Source: Malania oleifera (taxonomy: Eukaryota; Streptophyta; Magnoliopsida; Santalales; Ximeniaceae). Taken from it: a stretch of 64,000 bases of DNA. The stretch is from NCBI RefSeq assembly GCF_029873635.1, contig NC_080423.1, positions 88,271,191-88,335,190 on the forward strand. Direction: 5' to 3'. Of this stretch, positions 48,820 to 60,929 are shown piece after piece. The position numbers were made by a program, and so were the translations under genes. Below the pieces are notes generated by a model, which made no database searches, had not been told where the DNA came from, and worked only from the letters and a program-made list of their open reading frames with translations. Numbering within the stretch: the first letter of the stretch is position 1; each line of letters opens with the position of its first letter.

Positions 48820-49330
48820 ACAGAATTATACAGGAATACAGTTTATATGATATATAGTATTTTACAGAATCATGCTTATACAATATTTTACAAAATTACG
48901 AATACCTAGTATATTTCAGAACAAGATTGTACAGTATTTTACAGAGTTGATTATAAAGTGTTTTTATTACCATGATTTAAAAGAATATACAGAACCATGA
49001 TTATATAGAATTTTATAGAACCATGACATGCAAAATATAAAACCATGTTATACAGAAATACAGATTATACAAAATATAGAGTCATGACATACAGAATACA
49101 AAATTATAGTTACAGAATTACAGAATATACAGATATATAGATATTAGTTATTATAGCATCACGGCTATACAATTGATACAGAATCATGGTTATTACAGAA
49201 ATACAAAATTATGGTAAAATAGTTAGATTTATATAGAAATATTATTATAGAGTATCAGACCCTGATGGAATACAACAGCTTACAAAGCACGGTACCGTTG
49301 CGATACCGTTGCGGTACCGTTGCGATGACT
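48820..49330 (+). mobile_element. Inverted internal piece of the same LTR family
   Basis: ATAGAGTATCAGACCCTGATGG, then CTTACAAAGCACGGTACCG (49245-49305), matches the complement of 43855-43895 in solo LTR 4; the preceding CAGAATCATG-rich stretch matches its interior. It therefore lies head-to-head with LTR 5 and corresponds to the part LTR 5 lacks. It ends in three copies of an 11-bp unit (GGTACCGTTGC). Confidence 0.6.
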
Positions 49331-50148
49331 CAAATATAGTTTTAATTTTAAAGGCAACTTAAAAAAAAAAATCACTTCACAGAAAACTTTGTGTTGAATT
49401 GAAATTCAAGTTACACAATAACAGATGACAAGCATTCTGAGATTTAACTGGCAATTTTTCCAACCAAACTAGCATGGAACTGCCTATATACACAGCTTAT
49501 ACAAGCTAACTTTCCCACAGTTTGACAAGGATGTACAATCGAATAAGAGTTATTTTATTGGAGAACGACAAGAAACTTATGGGCAAGAAGAGCAAGGCCC
49601 TATACAGCCAGATGCAAAAGAGAACTCATACTTGAGGATTGACTAATAAGAGTATTCTTGTCACCTCCTACAATTGTGCCCTACCCAGACCTTGTTGAAC
49701 AAAATATATATGATGGAATAGGCAACACTAACAATAATTTAAGTTTGAGAAGAATAAAAATCATAACTAAATAGGATTTTTACATGAGAAGTAGTACATA
49801 AATTGGAAGAACAGTATTATTGACACGCCATGTTAAAATTTAGCAAAGTCATGATTTCATGAAACATATTAGAATCTAATGCACAATATAACATGTTCAT
49901 GGCATTTGAATTTGCTTGCATTAAACTAATGTCTTTTTCATTTATTGGCATACCAATTCCTTGAACAATCATTTGTCACGCCTTCCAATCCATGATTTTA
50001 TAAATATGTCATTTGTTGTTTTCACGAGGTGTAATCTACACCACAGAACAATGGAGGCTTGGTAAAGGATTGTCCCTTACAAAATGGGGATACACCAGTG
50101 TGAGCCATTGTGATCTTTAACAAATGTGTTTAAGCTATTTGTAACAAT
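49331..50148. other. Remnant internal region of LTR B element, no domain seen
   Basis: This AT-rich 0.8 kb separates the LTR piece from the primer-binding site at 50149. By position it should be the 5' interior of a minus-strand retroelement, but I recognise no gag or pol motif in it. Confidence 0.3.
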
Positions 50149-50160
50149 ACTCTGATACCA
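50149..50160 (-). promoter_or_regulatory. Primer-binding site next to LTR B
   Basis: The minus strand reads TGGTATCAGAGT two bases after the LTR end. It shows that this LTR family reads on the minus strand here. Confidence 0.65.
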
Positions 50161-50162
50161 AG

Positions 50163-52030
50163 TGTGAGGAATGGTGTATTTCCAAAAAAGGGGAGGGGGG
50201 GGGGTGAAATGAGTATTTAAAAAATTTAGGTCAATTTACCCCTAATTTTAAGACATTGCCAGTATTATGCAAGCTTAGGGTTTTTCATGCAAACTCAAAT
50301 CCCCTTATTATTAATGTATGCAAATATTTAACATAAATACAACAATCACAATAAATAAAATATGAGCATACAAGAACTGAAAGTAAAGAGAGAAGTCAAG
50401 AGAGAGCGCAAACACAATAATTTTTACGAGGTTCGGGTGTACCCGCCTACGTCCTTGTCTCAAGCCAACCTGCTTGAGGATTCTACTATCCTACTCACTT
50501 AACCGGTCGGAGCAAAGTCGTTTACACACTCCTTACAGGATGGAGCCCTCCTCTTCAGGGGATACCCCATGTCTGACACACTTATTATAGGATGGAGCCC
50601 TCCTCTTCAGGCGATACCCCATACCTAGTCACGGTTCACTACTTGAACCGCAAGGATACAAATTTGAATAAAAATTTGCGTACAGATAGATGCTTCTTAA
50701 AAGCTAATGTGTACAATTTTAAATCCAATACACTCCTACAAGATATGAATTAAAGTTCAATATATGATAGATACTTCAAAGATTTAAACCCAATAAAAAT
50801 TTCTCCCAAAAATATTACAATAAAAATATGAGCTCTTGAATCATGTAATGAATATGCTTAAAGATTCACTAGCTACAAAATGGTTTCTCCAAAGAAATAT
50901 GTATCAAGAAAAATAAGTACGAGAAACAATATATGTGATCTTAAGAAGGTTTTTTCAAAACAAGAGAAGAAGAATAGAATAGAGTAAATATGCTCTTGTT
51001 TGTGAAAGGATGAGTGAAAATTAAGTCCAAGAATTTAAGCTCAATAAAAGATTTCTCCAACAAGGATTTGTCTTAGAGAATGTAGGAGAAAACTAGAATT
51101 TATGCTCTTCAAAATATTTTAGCAATAAAAGAGTAGAAAAGAGCTTTGATTTTGAAATAAAATGCCCATGAATGAAAGAGTATAAATCAATATGCTCAAC
51201 AACCATTTTAAAAGCAATGTCAAGGTATTTATAGAGTTTTTCAAAATATGATTATTTTATGACCGTTTGGGAGTAAAATATTATTTTAGTTTCAAAATTT
51301 TCGACCGTTTGAAGCTCAAAATAGCTTGAACTCAAGAGGTTTGGTCGACTGGGATAGGGTCTGGTCAGTTGGCTTTAAGGTGATTTCCAAATCTGTGAGC
51401 TTCAGCATGCCAGCCATATGATCCGGTCAACTAGGCTTTGAAGGCCAGTCGACTGGGTTTCATATGCTTTTAAACAAGCTGGTCAGTTGGGCCTTTGCAA
51501 TTTATTTGTTTTGGCCAATCGATTAGGCTAAAAATGCTTTCTAGGGGCCGATCGACTACGGCCTTTATAGAATTAAAATTCTAGCCAAGTATATGGCCCA
51601 TCGACTGGGCCTTTTAGACCGGTCGACTGGGCTCATTGAAAATTTTTGTTTTTGGCCCTAATTAAACTTTAAAAACATTGTAAAACCTTTTGAAGAGTTT
51701 AGCATTTTATGTGAAAGGTTTTTCATGAAAGGTTTGGTCCCTAAGGTCAGCCTATGGTTGTCATTTGAGCTTTAGATCATATCATGCAAGTCATGCAATA
51801 CAAATTAATTTAAATGCATTACAATTCAAATAAAACATGTCTTCATTTCTTTGCTCTTCAAACATTCATGGAATATGCCAGAATGAGTGTGCTTTAAGTC
51901 CCTCGTGGCTTTCATTATTCCTTTACCACATGTGCGTGCTGAAATATAAATATGTTTAAGCACTAAGCGCACTCATAGGATACTTGTGCTTTGTCATTAT
52001 CAAAATGGGATCGGAGTCAAAAATTCAACA
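50163..52030 (-). mobile_element. LTR B (GGTCGACC family, diverged)
   Basis: 1868 bp from TGTGAGGAATGG to AAATTCAACA. It shares with LTRs A and C the layout of a G-run near the left end (50194), CCTACGTCC...CTTGTCTCAAG with TTCTACTATCC-type words (50450-50490), a TATA box on the minus strand near 51222 (CTATAAATACC), degenerate GGTCGACTGGG words (51340-51640), and ATTATCAAAATGGGATC near the right end. With a primer site at its left it is a 5' LTR of a mostly deleted minus-strand element. Confidence 0.7.
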
Positions 52031-52526
52031 GGAAGTTCCTTAAGAATACAAGAAAAGGAACCTGTTTGGGATTCGACTCCTTCTCCTCAAACTCATGAAA
52101 GATCAAGAAAATTTGTTGAGGAATGGTCCATATAATTTGTATAAAAGGAAGCCTACGAACAATTGAAAAAGGATATATCCAAGAAGAATGTTATAAGTAG
52201 CAAAATCATACCGATAAAATTCCTTGAGGATAACTTTCTAGTGTTCATAGACAAATTTAGGGCTATAGGCTAGGAGTTCCTAATGACTCATGATAATCCT
52301 GTTTATCCTAAATTAGTCAAGGAATTCTATGCAAACTCCGTACCTACTAATCCTCGAGAACTTGCACATTCAATGATTAGGAGAAATGTTATATATCTGG
52401 AAGCCAACACATAAAATGCAGTTATGATGTGTACAACATAGCAAGCCTCCCTAGTAAAGTTTGGCCCGTACATAGGGATTGGTCTAATCCCCATGAAGCG
52501 CTCCAAACGATAACGGGAAACCCAAA
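52031..52526 (+). pseudogene. Plant transposon-type protein remnant, part 1
   Basis: The plus strand encodes KEAYEQLKKDISKKNVISSK (about 52145), then FLEDNFLVFIDKFRAIG, a stop, then EFLMTHDNPVYPKLVKEFYA (about 52272-52340) and RRNVIYLEANT. The VYPxLVxEFYAN pattern resembles the putative plant transposon protein domain of retroelement-associated ORFs. It is interrupted by solo LTR C at 52527 and continues after 54741. The family call is from memory of the motif only. Confidence 0.35.
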
Positions 52527-54741
52527 TGTTAGCTTTGGTGCAATCCCAAGAGGGGGGGTGAATTGGGTATTTAAAATTTATCACATAGGTTAAACCAGAT
52601 AAGCAGTATTACTTAACCTAGGGTCTGTCTATGCAAATGTAAATCTAATCATTTACAATATAACATACACGTGCAGTAAGTAAATTGCGGAAATGTAAAG
52701 AACACGCACGATATGTTATCGGGGTTCGGCCAATTGTGCCTACGTCCCCGCCTCAAGCTCGCAAGCAGGAGGATTCCACTAATAGCTCACTTAAAGGTGG
52801 AGCGGCACCGTTTACAACCAGGTCAAATTAACACAGGGCTGACCTCAACCTTAACCAGGTTAATTAGCGGGGCTGACCTCAACCTACACGCCTTAACAGG
52901 ACGACGCACCTAGCTTTCCTAACCAAGTCTAAGCCAATCCGGGACTATTCCAGGGCTAGTCTCCCTCTTCAGGCCCGTGCCTGGAAATACAACCAAAGTG
53001 TATTACAATGAAATGGTACAGTGATTGTGCTTTCAAGTAAAGCAGATATGTACCCAAATTCGCGCAATAATATACACCACAAATATGAAATAATTTGTAA
53101 CCTCAGTGTGGTCTAAGATGTCAACTCTCGAATAGATTTACTATCGTTGTAATGAGTGCGTGAGAGTGCAAACCTAAATGATCTTTGTATCAAGGATACT
53201 CAATCTAAGAGCTCAAACAAAGATATCATCCAGACTTCATATATTTCAATCAACAAGTTTTCTCAATACACATATGCATATGAAGCTCTAGCAACGTATA
53301 AGTTTGGTTTGCAAAAGGATATTCAATCTTTGTATTCAGCAAGAGATATATGAGTTAACGAGTATTGCAACAAAGATTTATCACACTAGCAAATATCTCA
53401 TCAAATATTTTCAAGATTAATAATACAGTAGATATTTGAAAATGTTTTGCAACCAAAATACAAATACAATCTTCTTAAGATGTTGCAATGGAGGTGCGAA
53501 TCTTAGAAGATCTATCAAAGTCTTCTTAGGATAGACTTATTAATAAAGTCCCCTAAGAATACTCAAGGTTTAGCTCTATAAGATAATACAACAATCAAAT
53601 ATAAATGGGAGAGCAAAACTACTAAATAAAAACACTTAATCGACTTACAGAAGGTTTAAGAAATAGAAGAAGGTAAGCATGAGTGAATGGGGCTTGGAAA
53701 TGAGTATTATAGGGATTTTATTTTTCAAAGAACTTTCTCTAATCAAAGTGGCTAATCCCCCTTAATTTTTGCAAGTGAACACATATATATAGCCGAGGGA
53801 GAAAATATGACCGTTGGGGACCTATAGGGTATTATTAGAAAATTTCAATGAAGTTTAATGCATTTTAACCCTGTTTAGAAAAATATTTACCATGGTAAAA
53901 ATGGGAACAACCCGAGAGGTCCGGTCGACCAAAAGTAGTTCGGTCGACCAGGACTCAAGTGGCTCGGTCGACCAGGGGCATTTTGAACTGAGTGGCTCGG
54001 TCGACCGGAGAGGGCGATTTGCCAAATTTTCGAGATTCGGTCGACCGGGGCTATTTTGAACTACATGGCTCGGTCGACCAGACCGTTGGGAATCCTCCCA
54101 AGACCCTTCGGTCGACCAGGTAGTTGCAGTACAATTTTGGTCGGTCGACCGGGGGGTCAAAATGTTGACTCCCAGGGTGTTCGGTCGACCGAGGTCAAAT
54201 GACCTGTAAGAGGTCTGTCGACCGGGCCTTGGTCAAACTGTTGACTTGGACCGGTTTCGGTCGACCAGGCCAAATTGAACTGAGAGTGCTGGTCGACTGA
54301 AAGTGCACCAAGTGTGCATTTCGGTCCCTTCTTGCAACATTCAAACCCTATTCAAGTGCCTATTACATACAAGTGCAAAAGTGAGTGTCCTAAGGTCACT
54401 TGGGTCCAATTTGGAAACACTGAAAAAGTCCCTAAGGTCTTTCTATGGTTCTGTTTGAGCTTACAAAAATAGATCATGTATGTGATGTGTGTGTGTGAGC
54501 TTATTACAAACCAAAGATCTATTTACTATTATAGACCTTTCCTACTTAAATATTACAGACCCGAATATAAATTACAACAAATCAATTATATCAAGGGTCT
54601 TTAGAGTCTTCGTTTTCCTCTAGGGGTCTCCGAGTGCCATCATATGATACCTTCAAGATAAACCTGCACATCAACTCGGCAGACATTAAATACCTGAGTA
54701 TTTGTCATGATCAAAATAGGGTATGACCCATAGGGTCAACA
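52527..54741 (-). mobile_element. Solo LTR C (GGTCGACC family)
   Basis: 2215 bp bounded by TGTTAGCTTTGG and AGGGTCAACA with perfect CCAAA duplications (52522-52526 and 54742-54746). It is closely similar to LTR A, including CCTACGTCCCCGCCT, ATTCCACTAATAGCTCACTTA and TCTTCAGGCCCGTGCCT. The GGTCGACC array is at 53920-54300 and a minus-strand TATA box is near 53785. It splits the reading frame described in the neighbouring entries. Confidence 0.9.
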
Positions 54742-55062
54742 CCAAACATACCGGAAGTGGAAAAACCCAAAAGCCAAGGATTTCACTATAAAAATCAAGG
54801 TTTTGCACCATATGACTACCTATAATGTCTCACCGAGACACAGTGGACATGATATGATAACGCATGGAGACATCGTCGCTATGTATTGCGTATGGCATAG
54901 GCACAGGACCCAGTAGACGATGTCGAGGAAACTATGGAAGAAAAAGACCTAGGAATAGGACATTTTGGTAATCTAGATGAAGAGATGGAAGGTCCTAATG
55001 TTGGTGGTCTGCCTAATGACTCTGTTAGGCGACATCTTGATGGGATAGATGCACGCAACATA
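54742..55062 (+). pseudogene. Plant transposon-type protein remnant, part 2
   Basis: After the CCAAA duplication the plus strand continues the interrupted sequence (KWKNPKAKDFTIKIKVLHHM, then SPRHSGHDMITHGDIVAMYC) with frame changes and stops. A later frame is acidic (about 54910-55010). It is cut by the gypsy element at 55063. Confidence 0.3.
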
Positions 55063-55575
55063 TGACAATCCGATTTTCTACCATTTTTTTATAACAATAA
55101 TCTATCACACATCTATCAAATATCTCTATCAAGTATCTGTCAATTATCTCTGATACCATATCAACATGACCAAACCCAAAATAGGGTACCAGTTGATTAG
55201 TCCATCTCATAAAAGTACACCAAACAATGTAAGTCAATATATACATCATCGCAAATACAAATATAGGAGTTCTATTCATCCTTACATACAAAAATCCATA
55301 TACATCCCCAAAAATCCACAAAATACTCTGAGGGTCATACAAAACACATCCCCAGCTCAAAAATGCTTACTAGGGTACTATGGTCTCCTCTCCTTTGGAG
55401 CTCTCTTTGTTTGTCTGTCTTGGTTTCTTTAAATGTTTAAATTATGGGTGAAACCCCTCTCAGTAAGACGGAATAAGATATTCACTATGTGTGGCAACAT
55501 GAGTTTGGTTATATCATAACACATTCATTTAAATAATTATATGAACTGGGGAAAACATATAGATTTGTACTCATA

Positions 55576-55618
<43 letters not shown>

Positions 55619-57119
55619 ATAGTTTCATAAACTTTCTTTTATGCGAATCATATATCAACATGTTTTTATAAGCTTTCATTTCTCATCATCATATTTCAAC
55701 ATGCTTTTATAAGTTTTCATTTCTTAAAATCATATTCTAGCCCATGAGTATCCACTAGCATATAGCACGACGTGTCTGTAACTCATGGCTGATCATTTTC
55801 ATTTTATTTCTCACATTCATATACTAACCCATGATTATCCGCCAGCACATAGCACCATGCGTCTGTAACTCATGGTTGTTCGTCATATTATAACATACAA
55901 TTATCACGTCTGTAATAAGAAACCATCTTGAGGATACTCATACCACATCGTCATGTATTCACCCCACATGACCGAATTGTGCGGCTTGTAGGCAGGACCT
56001 AACTGTGATTGGCCTACCAGGTTAGATAAAAAATAAATGCGTCTGTAGTATGATTGGCCTACCCAATCCTGATCCAGACCCCAAGGGGTAACAAAACCCT
56101 TCACAGGCCCAATGAACTGTCTCGCCACACTCTATACAAGACGTGTGGTTTCACTAACACATATACTAGCAACGGTATCATGCTCTCAATATAACTCTGG
56201 TCCATTAGGGTTCTCATTTCCACATTTCTGTTTTCATATTTCATCATGTTTGAATATCTCATCATATCTATATATCATTTATATCATCATTTCTTAATAG
56301 AAACATAACCGTATATCATATTTCATTGTTTCACATTGAAAACATATCTATATAACACATTTTCATCATTTCACAGTAAAACAATATCTATGTATTTAAT
56401 TTTATCATTACTGAATAAAAACATATATAGTCATTTCTATAAAAACGTATCTATATTTTTCATATCTTTATATCCGTATCGGACATATCAATATCTTATA
56501 TTTTCATTTCTGTATAAAACATCTGTATAACTTATATCATTACTTCTCAATGCAAATCATATTTATCAGTATATAGCACATTCCAAGTATAAAATGGTTA
56601 TTTCATATTTCTCATGCCACAAAAATATTTAACTGATAATCATAATACAATAATCTAAGGGAAAATATCCATATCATAGTTTTTCAAACTATATACCATG
56701 TTCTCAATTTCACATACTTTAATCAACAGTTAATTTCCCAAGTATAACTATTATAATTTATTCCCCTTACCTGCTTACTAAGAGGATTCCTGCGAAGATC
56801 ATAAACCCACACCAGCGGCGTTTCGTAGGTCAAAACGCTGAAATCATATTTCCCCAAATCAATTAACTCAACTCCAGAATTATAATCATATTCACATTTC
56901 CTAGGCCCACACACTCCAATAACTAGTTAAATTGTAAATCAACTAATAATTTATCTTCCTTACCTTAGCCTTGGAGTGGTTTTTGAAATGCCTAAATCGA
57001 AAATCTACTCTGGTTAACCTGCTAAGGATCGTTCCTAGGACCCCGTGGTAGCGTTTGATCGTCGAATTGGGTTGAAATCGAAGCAAAATCGAAGAGAGAA
57101 AGGAAAGGGTGTCCATGGC

Positions 57120-57161
<42 letters not shown>

Positions 57162-57337
57162 GATTATGTTTTGTTTAAACCAAACAAGATGCAGCTCCCC
57201 TTTAATTCAACACAGCCAGACAAAACTGTCGACGGTTTTCTAGCCTCCCACCAAACCGTTGACGGTTTGGTCTACACCAAACCAAATTTCCTTCTTTTAT
57301 TTATTTTATCATTAATTCAATTTTTTGGGTCTCTACA
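55063..57337 (-). mobile_element. Gypsy 3' LTR
   Basis: In plus view it runs from TGACAATCCG to GGGTCTCTACA. It matches the visible part of the 5' LTR closely, for example TACCATTTTTTTATAACAA, then CATGCTTTTATAAG-type words. It has an (AT)n run at about 55578-55613, a (GA)n run at 57121-57160 and CTGTCGACGG and CCGTTGACGG palindromes at 57227-57266. Its start TGTAGAGACCC (minus strand) and the TTGTGCGGCTTGTAGGC block show kinship with the solo LTRs at 13137 and 43016. Confidence 0.9.
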
Positions 57338-57352
57338 TCCTCCCCTCCTTAC
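57338..57352 (-). promoter_or_regulatory. Gypsy polypurine tract
   Basis: The minus strand reads GTAAGGAGGGGAGGA immediately before the LTR. Confidence 0.85.
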
Positions 57353-57629
57353 AAAAATTTTTTCCTCAAAATTTGCTATCTATCACATTTACCAACCTTA
57401 AGGAGAACACCGAAATTTTATTAATTGCCCTAATTTATGGTAGAGGAAAACCGTGGGTACAACGGAGGGTTCTACGAGACTACAACCATTCACATAAAAA
57501 AAAAAACTCTCTCAAAACCATTTATAACCAAAACCAAAATAACTAACTATCGTACACTATACAAGTTAGTAATCATACATGAAATTTTATTAATTGCCCT
57601 CACTTATCAGTTACTTTTACTCTTACTAG

Positions 57630-58800
57630 CTCAACTCTGGGCTCTACTGAACAGGTGCGGATATCTTTGATGCATCTGTTCCTCTAATTCCCATAAAACT
57701 TCTTCAATTTTGTGATTATGCCAGAGTACTTTTACTGATGGGATCTTTTTCGTACGCAGTACTTGTTCTTTCCAATCCAAAAACCTAGGGCTCACTTTTT
57801 CCCAAATCTCATAAACCCTTTCATCGGTGCAACTTTAAAAAATACATGATCCCCCACATCAAACTCTAACTCTCTTCGGAGAGTATTTGCATACCTTTTC
57901 TGTCGACTCTGAGCTATTTTGATTCTATCTCTAATGAGTATGACTTTATCATAAGTCTGTTGTACTAACTCTGGCCCCAAAATCTATCTTCCCCTAATTT
58001 CATCCCAATATAATGGAGATCGGCACCTCCTTCCATACAACGCTTCATATGGTGCCATCCCAATACTGGCTTGGTAGTTGTTATTATATGCAAATTCAAC
58101 TAATGGAAAAAATTGTATCCAATTACCTCCAAAGTCCCGCACACAAGCTCGCAACATATCCTCTAATATCTATATGATTCTCTTTGTCTGTCCATCCGTC
58201 TGAGGATGGAATTTTTTTTTGAACGCCAACTGAGAACCTATGACTCCTTGCAAACTCCTCCAGAAACAAGATGTGAACCATAGGTATCGATCTGATATTA
58301 TAGACACTGACGCGCCATGCAATCTAACTATCTCTTGTATATATAACTCTGCCAGTCTACTAATGCAGTAGTTAAATCTAATTGGAAGGAAATGGGCAGC
58401 CTTCGTCAATCGATCAACGACTACCCAGATGGCGTCCTATCTATGCAATGTCGGCAGTAACCTTGTGACAAAGTCCATTGAAATATGTTCCCACTTCCAT
58501 TCGGTAATGTGAAGTGGCTGCAATGTTCCCGCTGGTTTCTAATACTCAACTTTCACTTGCTGGCATGTCAAACACAACTCCACATATTCAACGATTTATT
58601 TTTTCATATTACTCTACCAAAAAGACTCCCGAAGATCCCTGTACATCTTAGTGCTTATAGGCTGCAATGTATAAAGGGATTGATGCGCTTTCTCCAGGAT
58701 AATTCTCTAATCTTAGCTTAAGTCGGTACGCAAAGTCTGGTACAAAACCTCAAAGCTCTATCCTCAGAGACATTAAACTCTGCTCCTTGACCATTTTGCA
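57630..58800 (-). pseudogene. Gypsy integrase and chromodomain-like tail
   Basis: Integrase core: WKWEHISMDFVTRL (about 58480, first Asp), a stop, WVVVDRLTKAAHFLPI, SIISDR (about 58300, second Asp), then HPQTDGQTKRII (about 58190). The third catalytic residue, normally Glu in TER, is Lys here. Downstream are EFAYNNNYQASIGMAPYEAL and GRRCRSPLYWDE, then a stop and frame change. The tail SPRFLDWKEQVLRTKKIPSV and VLWHNHKIEEVLWELEEQM (about 57640-57800) is the chromodomain-type end that directs integration in chromoviruses. Confidence 0.85.
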
Positions 58801-58899
58801 CTTTATCCACAATTTTTTAATAAATCCGCATCTTTTATCTGGGCAGCTTTAATTCTTTCCAACAAAGTGGGTTGAAGTACCAAATTAGTAATGAGTTCC

Positions 58900-60188
58900 T
58901 AGTGATTTCCTTCTTCCAGTTCCACACCAAGCCCTTCCAAATCCATACTGATCGGATGCTGAATCACCATTGGTGATACTAATAAACCCATTGATTTCAA
59001 GCACAAAGCATCAGCTACCACATTAGCTTTTTCTGGGTGGTAACTGATGGTGCAATCATAATATTTAATCGATTATAGCCACCTCCTCTACCTCATATTT
59101 AATTCCTTCTGTGTGAAAAAGTACTTCAGGCTCCTATGATTTGTAAAGATCTCACACCTACCCCCATACAAATAATGTCTCCAAATTTTCAACGCATAAA
59201 CCACCGTTACTAACTCCAGATCATGGGTAGGGTAATTCTTTTCATATTATTTAAGTTGCCATGAAGCAAATGCTACAACTCTCCCCTACTACTTCAGAAC
59301 AAACCCAAGCCCTTTGTGTGACGCATCACCGTAAATTACAAAACCTTCTTCTCTCGAAGGAATCACTAGAACCGGTGTAGTTATGAGTTGCTGCTTTAAT
59401 TGCTGGAAACTCTGTTCACACTCATCTTTCCATTCAAATCTTGCATTCTTCGTGGTCAATTTGGTGAAAGGGCCCGACAGTTTAGAGAATCCCTCTACAA
59501 ATCTGTGATAGTATCTTGCTAGTCCCTAGAAACTTCTGACTTCCTGCACATTTTTCGATCTTTCCCAGTCTACTATCGCCTCAATCTGCTTGGATCCATA
59601 GATATGCCACCCCTGGATATCACTTGTCTGAGGAAAGTGACTTGCTTCAACTAGAACTCACACTTCTTGAATTTTGCATACAACTTTATTTCTCTCAGCA
59701 CTTGTAAAACTATCCTAAAATGTTCCTCGTGCTCCTTGAGAATCTTTGAATACACCAAAATATCATTAATAAAAAACACAACAAACTGATCTAGGTACTA
59801 ATGGAAGACCCTGTTCATCAAGTCTATGAATACGATAAGAGCATTTGTCAGTCCAAACGGCGTAACCAGGATTTTATAACGGCTATAGCAAGTAAAAATA
59901 TTGTTTCGGAAAATCTTCTGCCTTGACCATCACTTGATGGTACCTGGATCGTACATCAATCTTGGAGAAAGTTTGTGTCCCTTGAAGTTGGTCAAATAAG
60001 TCATCAATAAGGGGAAACGAGTATTTATTCTTGATGGCCACTTTATTGATTTCTCTATAGTTAATGCACATTCTCATAAACCCATCTTTCTTTTTTACAA
60101 ACTATACCGGCTCTTCCTAGGGTGACACGCTGGGCCTAATAAACCCCTTATCTAACAATTTCTATAGCTATTCCTTCAACTCTTTTAA
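58900..60188 (-). pseudogene. Gypsy reverse transcriptase and RNase H
   Basis: [22 protein letters not shown] (60075-60015), [40 protein letters not shown] (about 59845-59790), then [15 protein letters not shown] (about 59790-59745). The catalytic pair, normally DD, reads ND. The RT-RNase H connection GLARYYHRFVEGFSKLSGPF (about 59510) and ARFEWKDECEQSF follow, and RNase H starts VIYGDASHKGLGFVL (about 59340-59300). Stops occur near 59540 and 59790. Confidence 0.87.
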
Positions 60189-60824
60189 TTACGTCGGTGC
60201 CATTTTATACAACGCTTTAGAAATCGGCACTATTCCTGGAGACAATTCAATAGAAAACTCTACCTCACAATTAGGAGGCAGTTCCGACAAATCCTCCAGA
60301 AACACATTAGGAAAATCCCTTGCTATCGGGATATCTTTCAACTTTAATTCCCCTTCTAGCACTTCTTTCACATAGGCTAGGTACCCTTGGCATCCCTCCA
60401 ATAACAGCCTCTTCGCCTGAATGACTAATAATATCTGTGGTGGGGTGCACACACATGTCCACACAAATCTGTACTCCTGCTCTCCTGGAGGTCGGAATAT
60501 TACCTCTTTTTTATAGCAGTCAATGTTGGCATAGTAAGCAACTAGCCAGTCCATTCCCAAAATTGTCTCAAAATTATGCATATCTAAGACTACCAAATTA
60601 GCTGGCAAGGACCTCCCCTAAATATGGATTGGATAGTCCCTGAGTACCTTCCTACAAAACACTATGGTCTCGGTCGGTGTAGCCACTGATAAACTAACAT
60701 CTAGTGGCTGAGTTTCTAAATCACATATCTTGATGAATTCCTGGGCTATGAAGGAGTGAGTCACCCCTGAATCAAATAAAACAATAGCCTTATATGACAA
60801 AATTGAAATAATACAAGTTGCCAC
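60189..60824 (-). pseudogene. Gypsy protease and RT leader
   Basis: AIVLFDSGVTHSFIAQEF (about 60780) is the retropepsin active-site start, with DSG intact (Val follows where Ala is usual). After a stop near 60615, VVLDMHNFETILGMDWLVAY and the linker to RT (FPNVFLEDLSELPPNCEVEF, about 60300) follow in the 60189-60608 frame. Confidence 0.87.
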
Positions 60825-60929
60825 ATTGCTTGTCGCCTTAGCATCTCCCAGTGTTAGAGCGTAGACCCGTGTTGGGGTGGTATTCCTCTGCTGACCATTT
60901 TGGGGTGTCTAGTTATCTCCTAGGTACAA

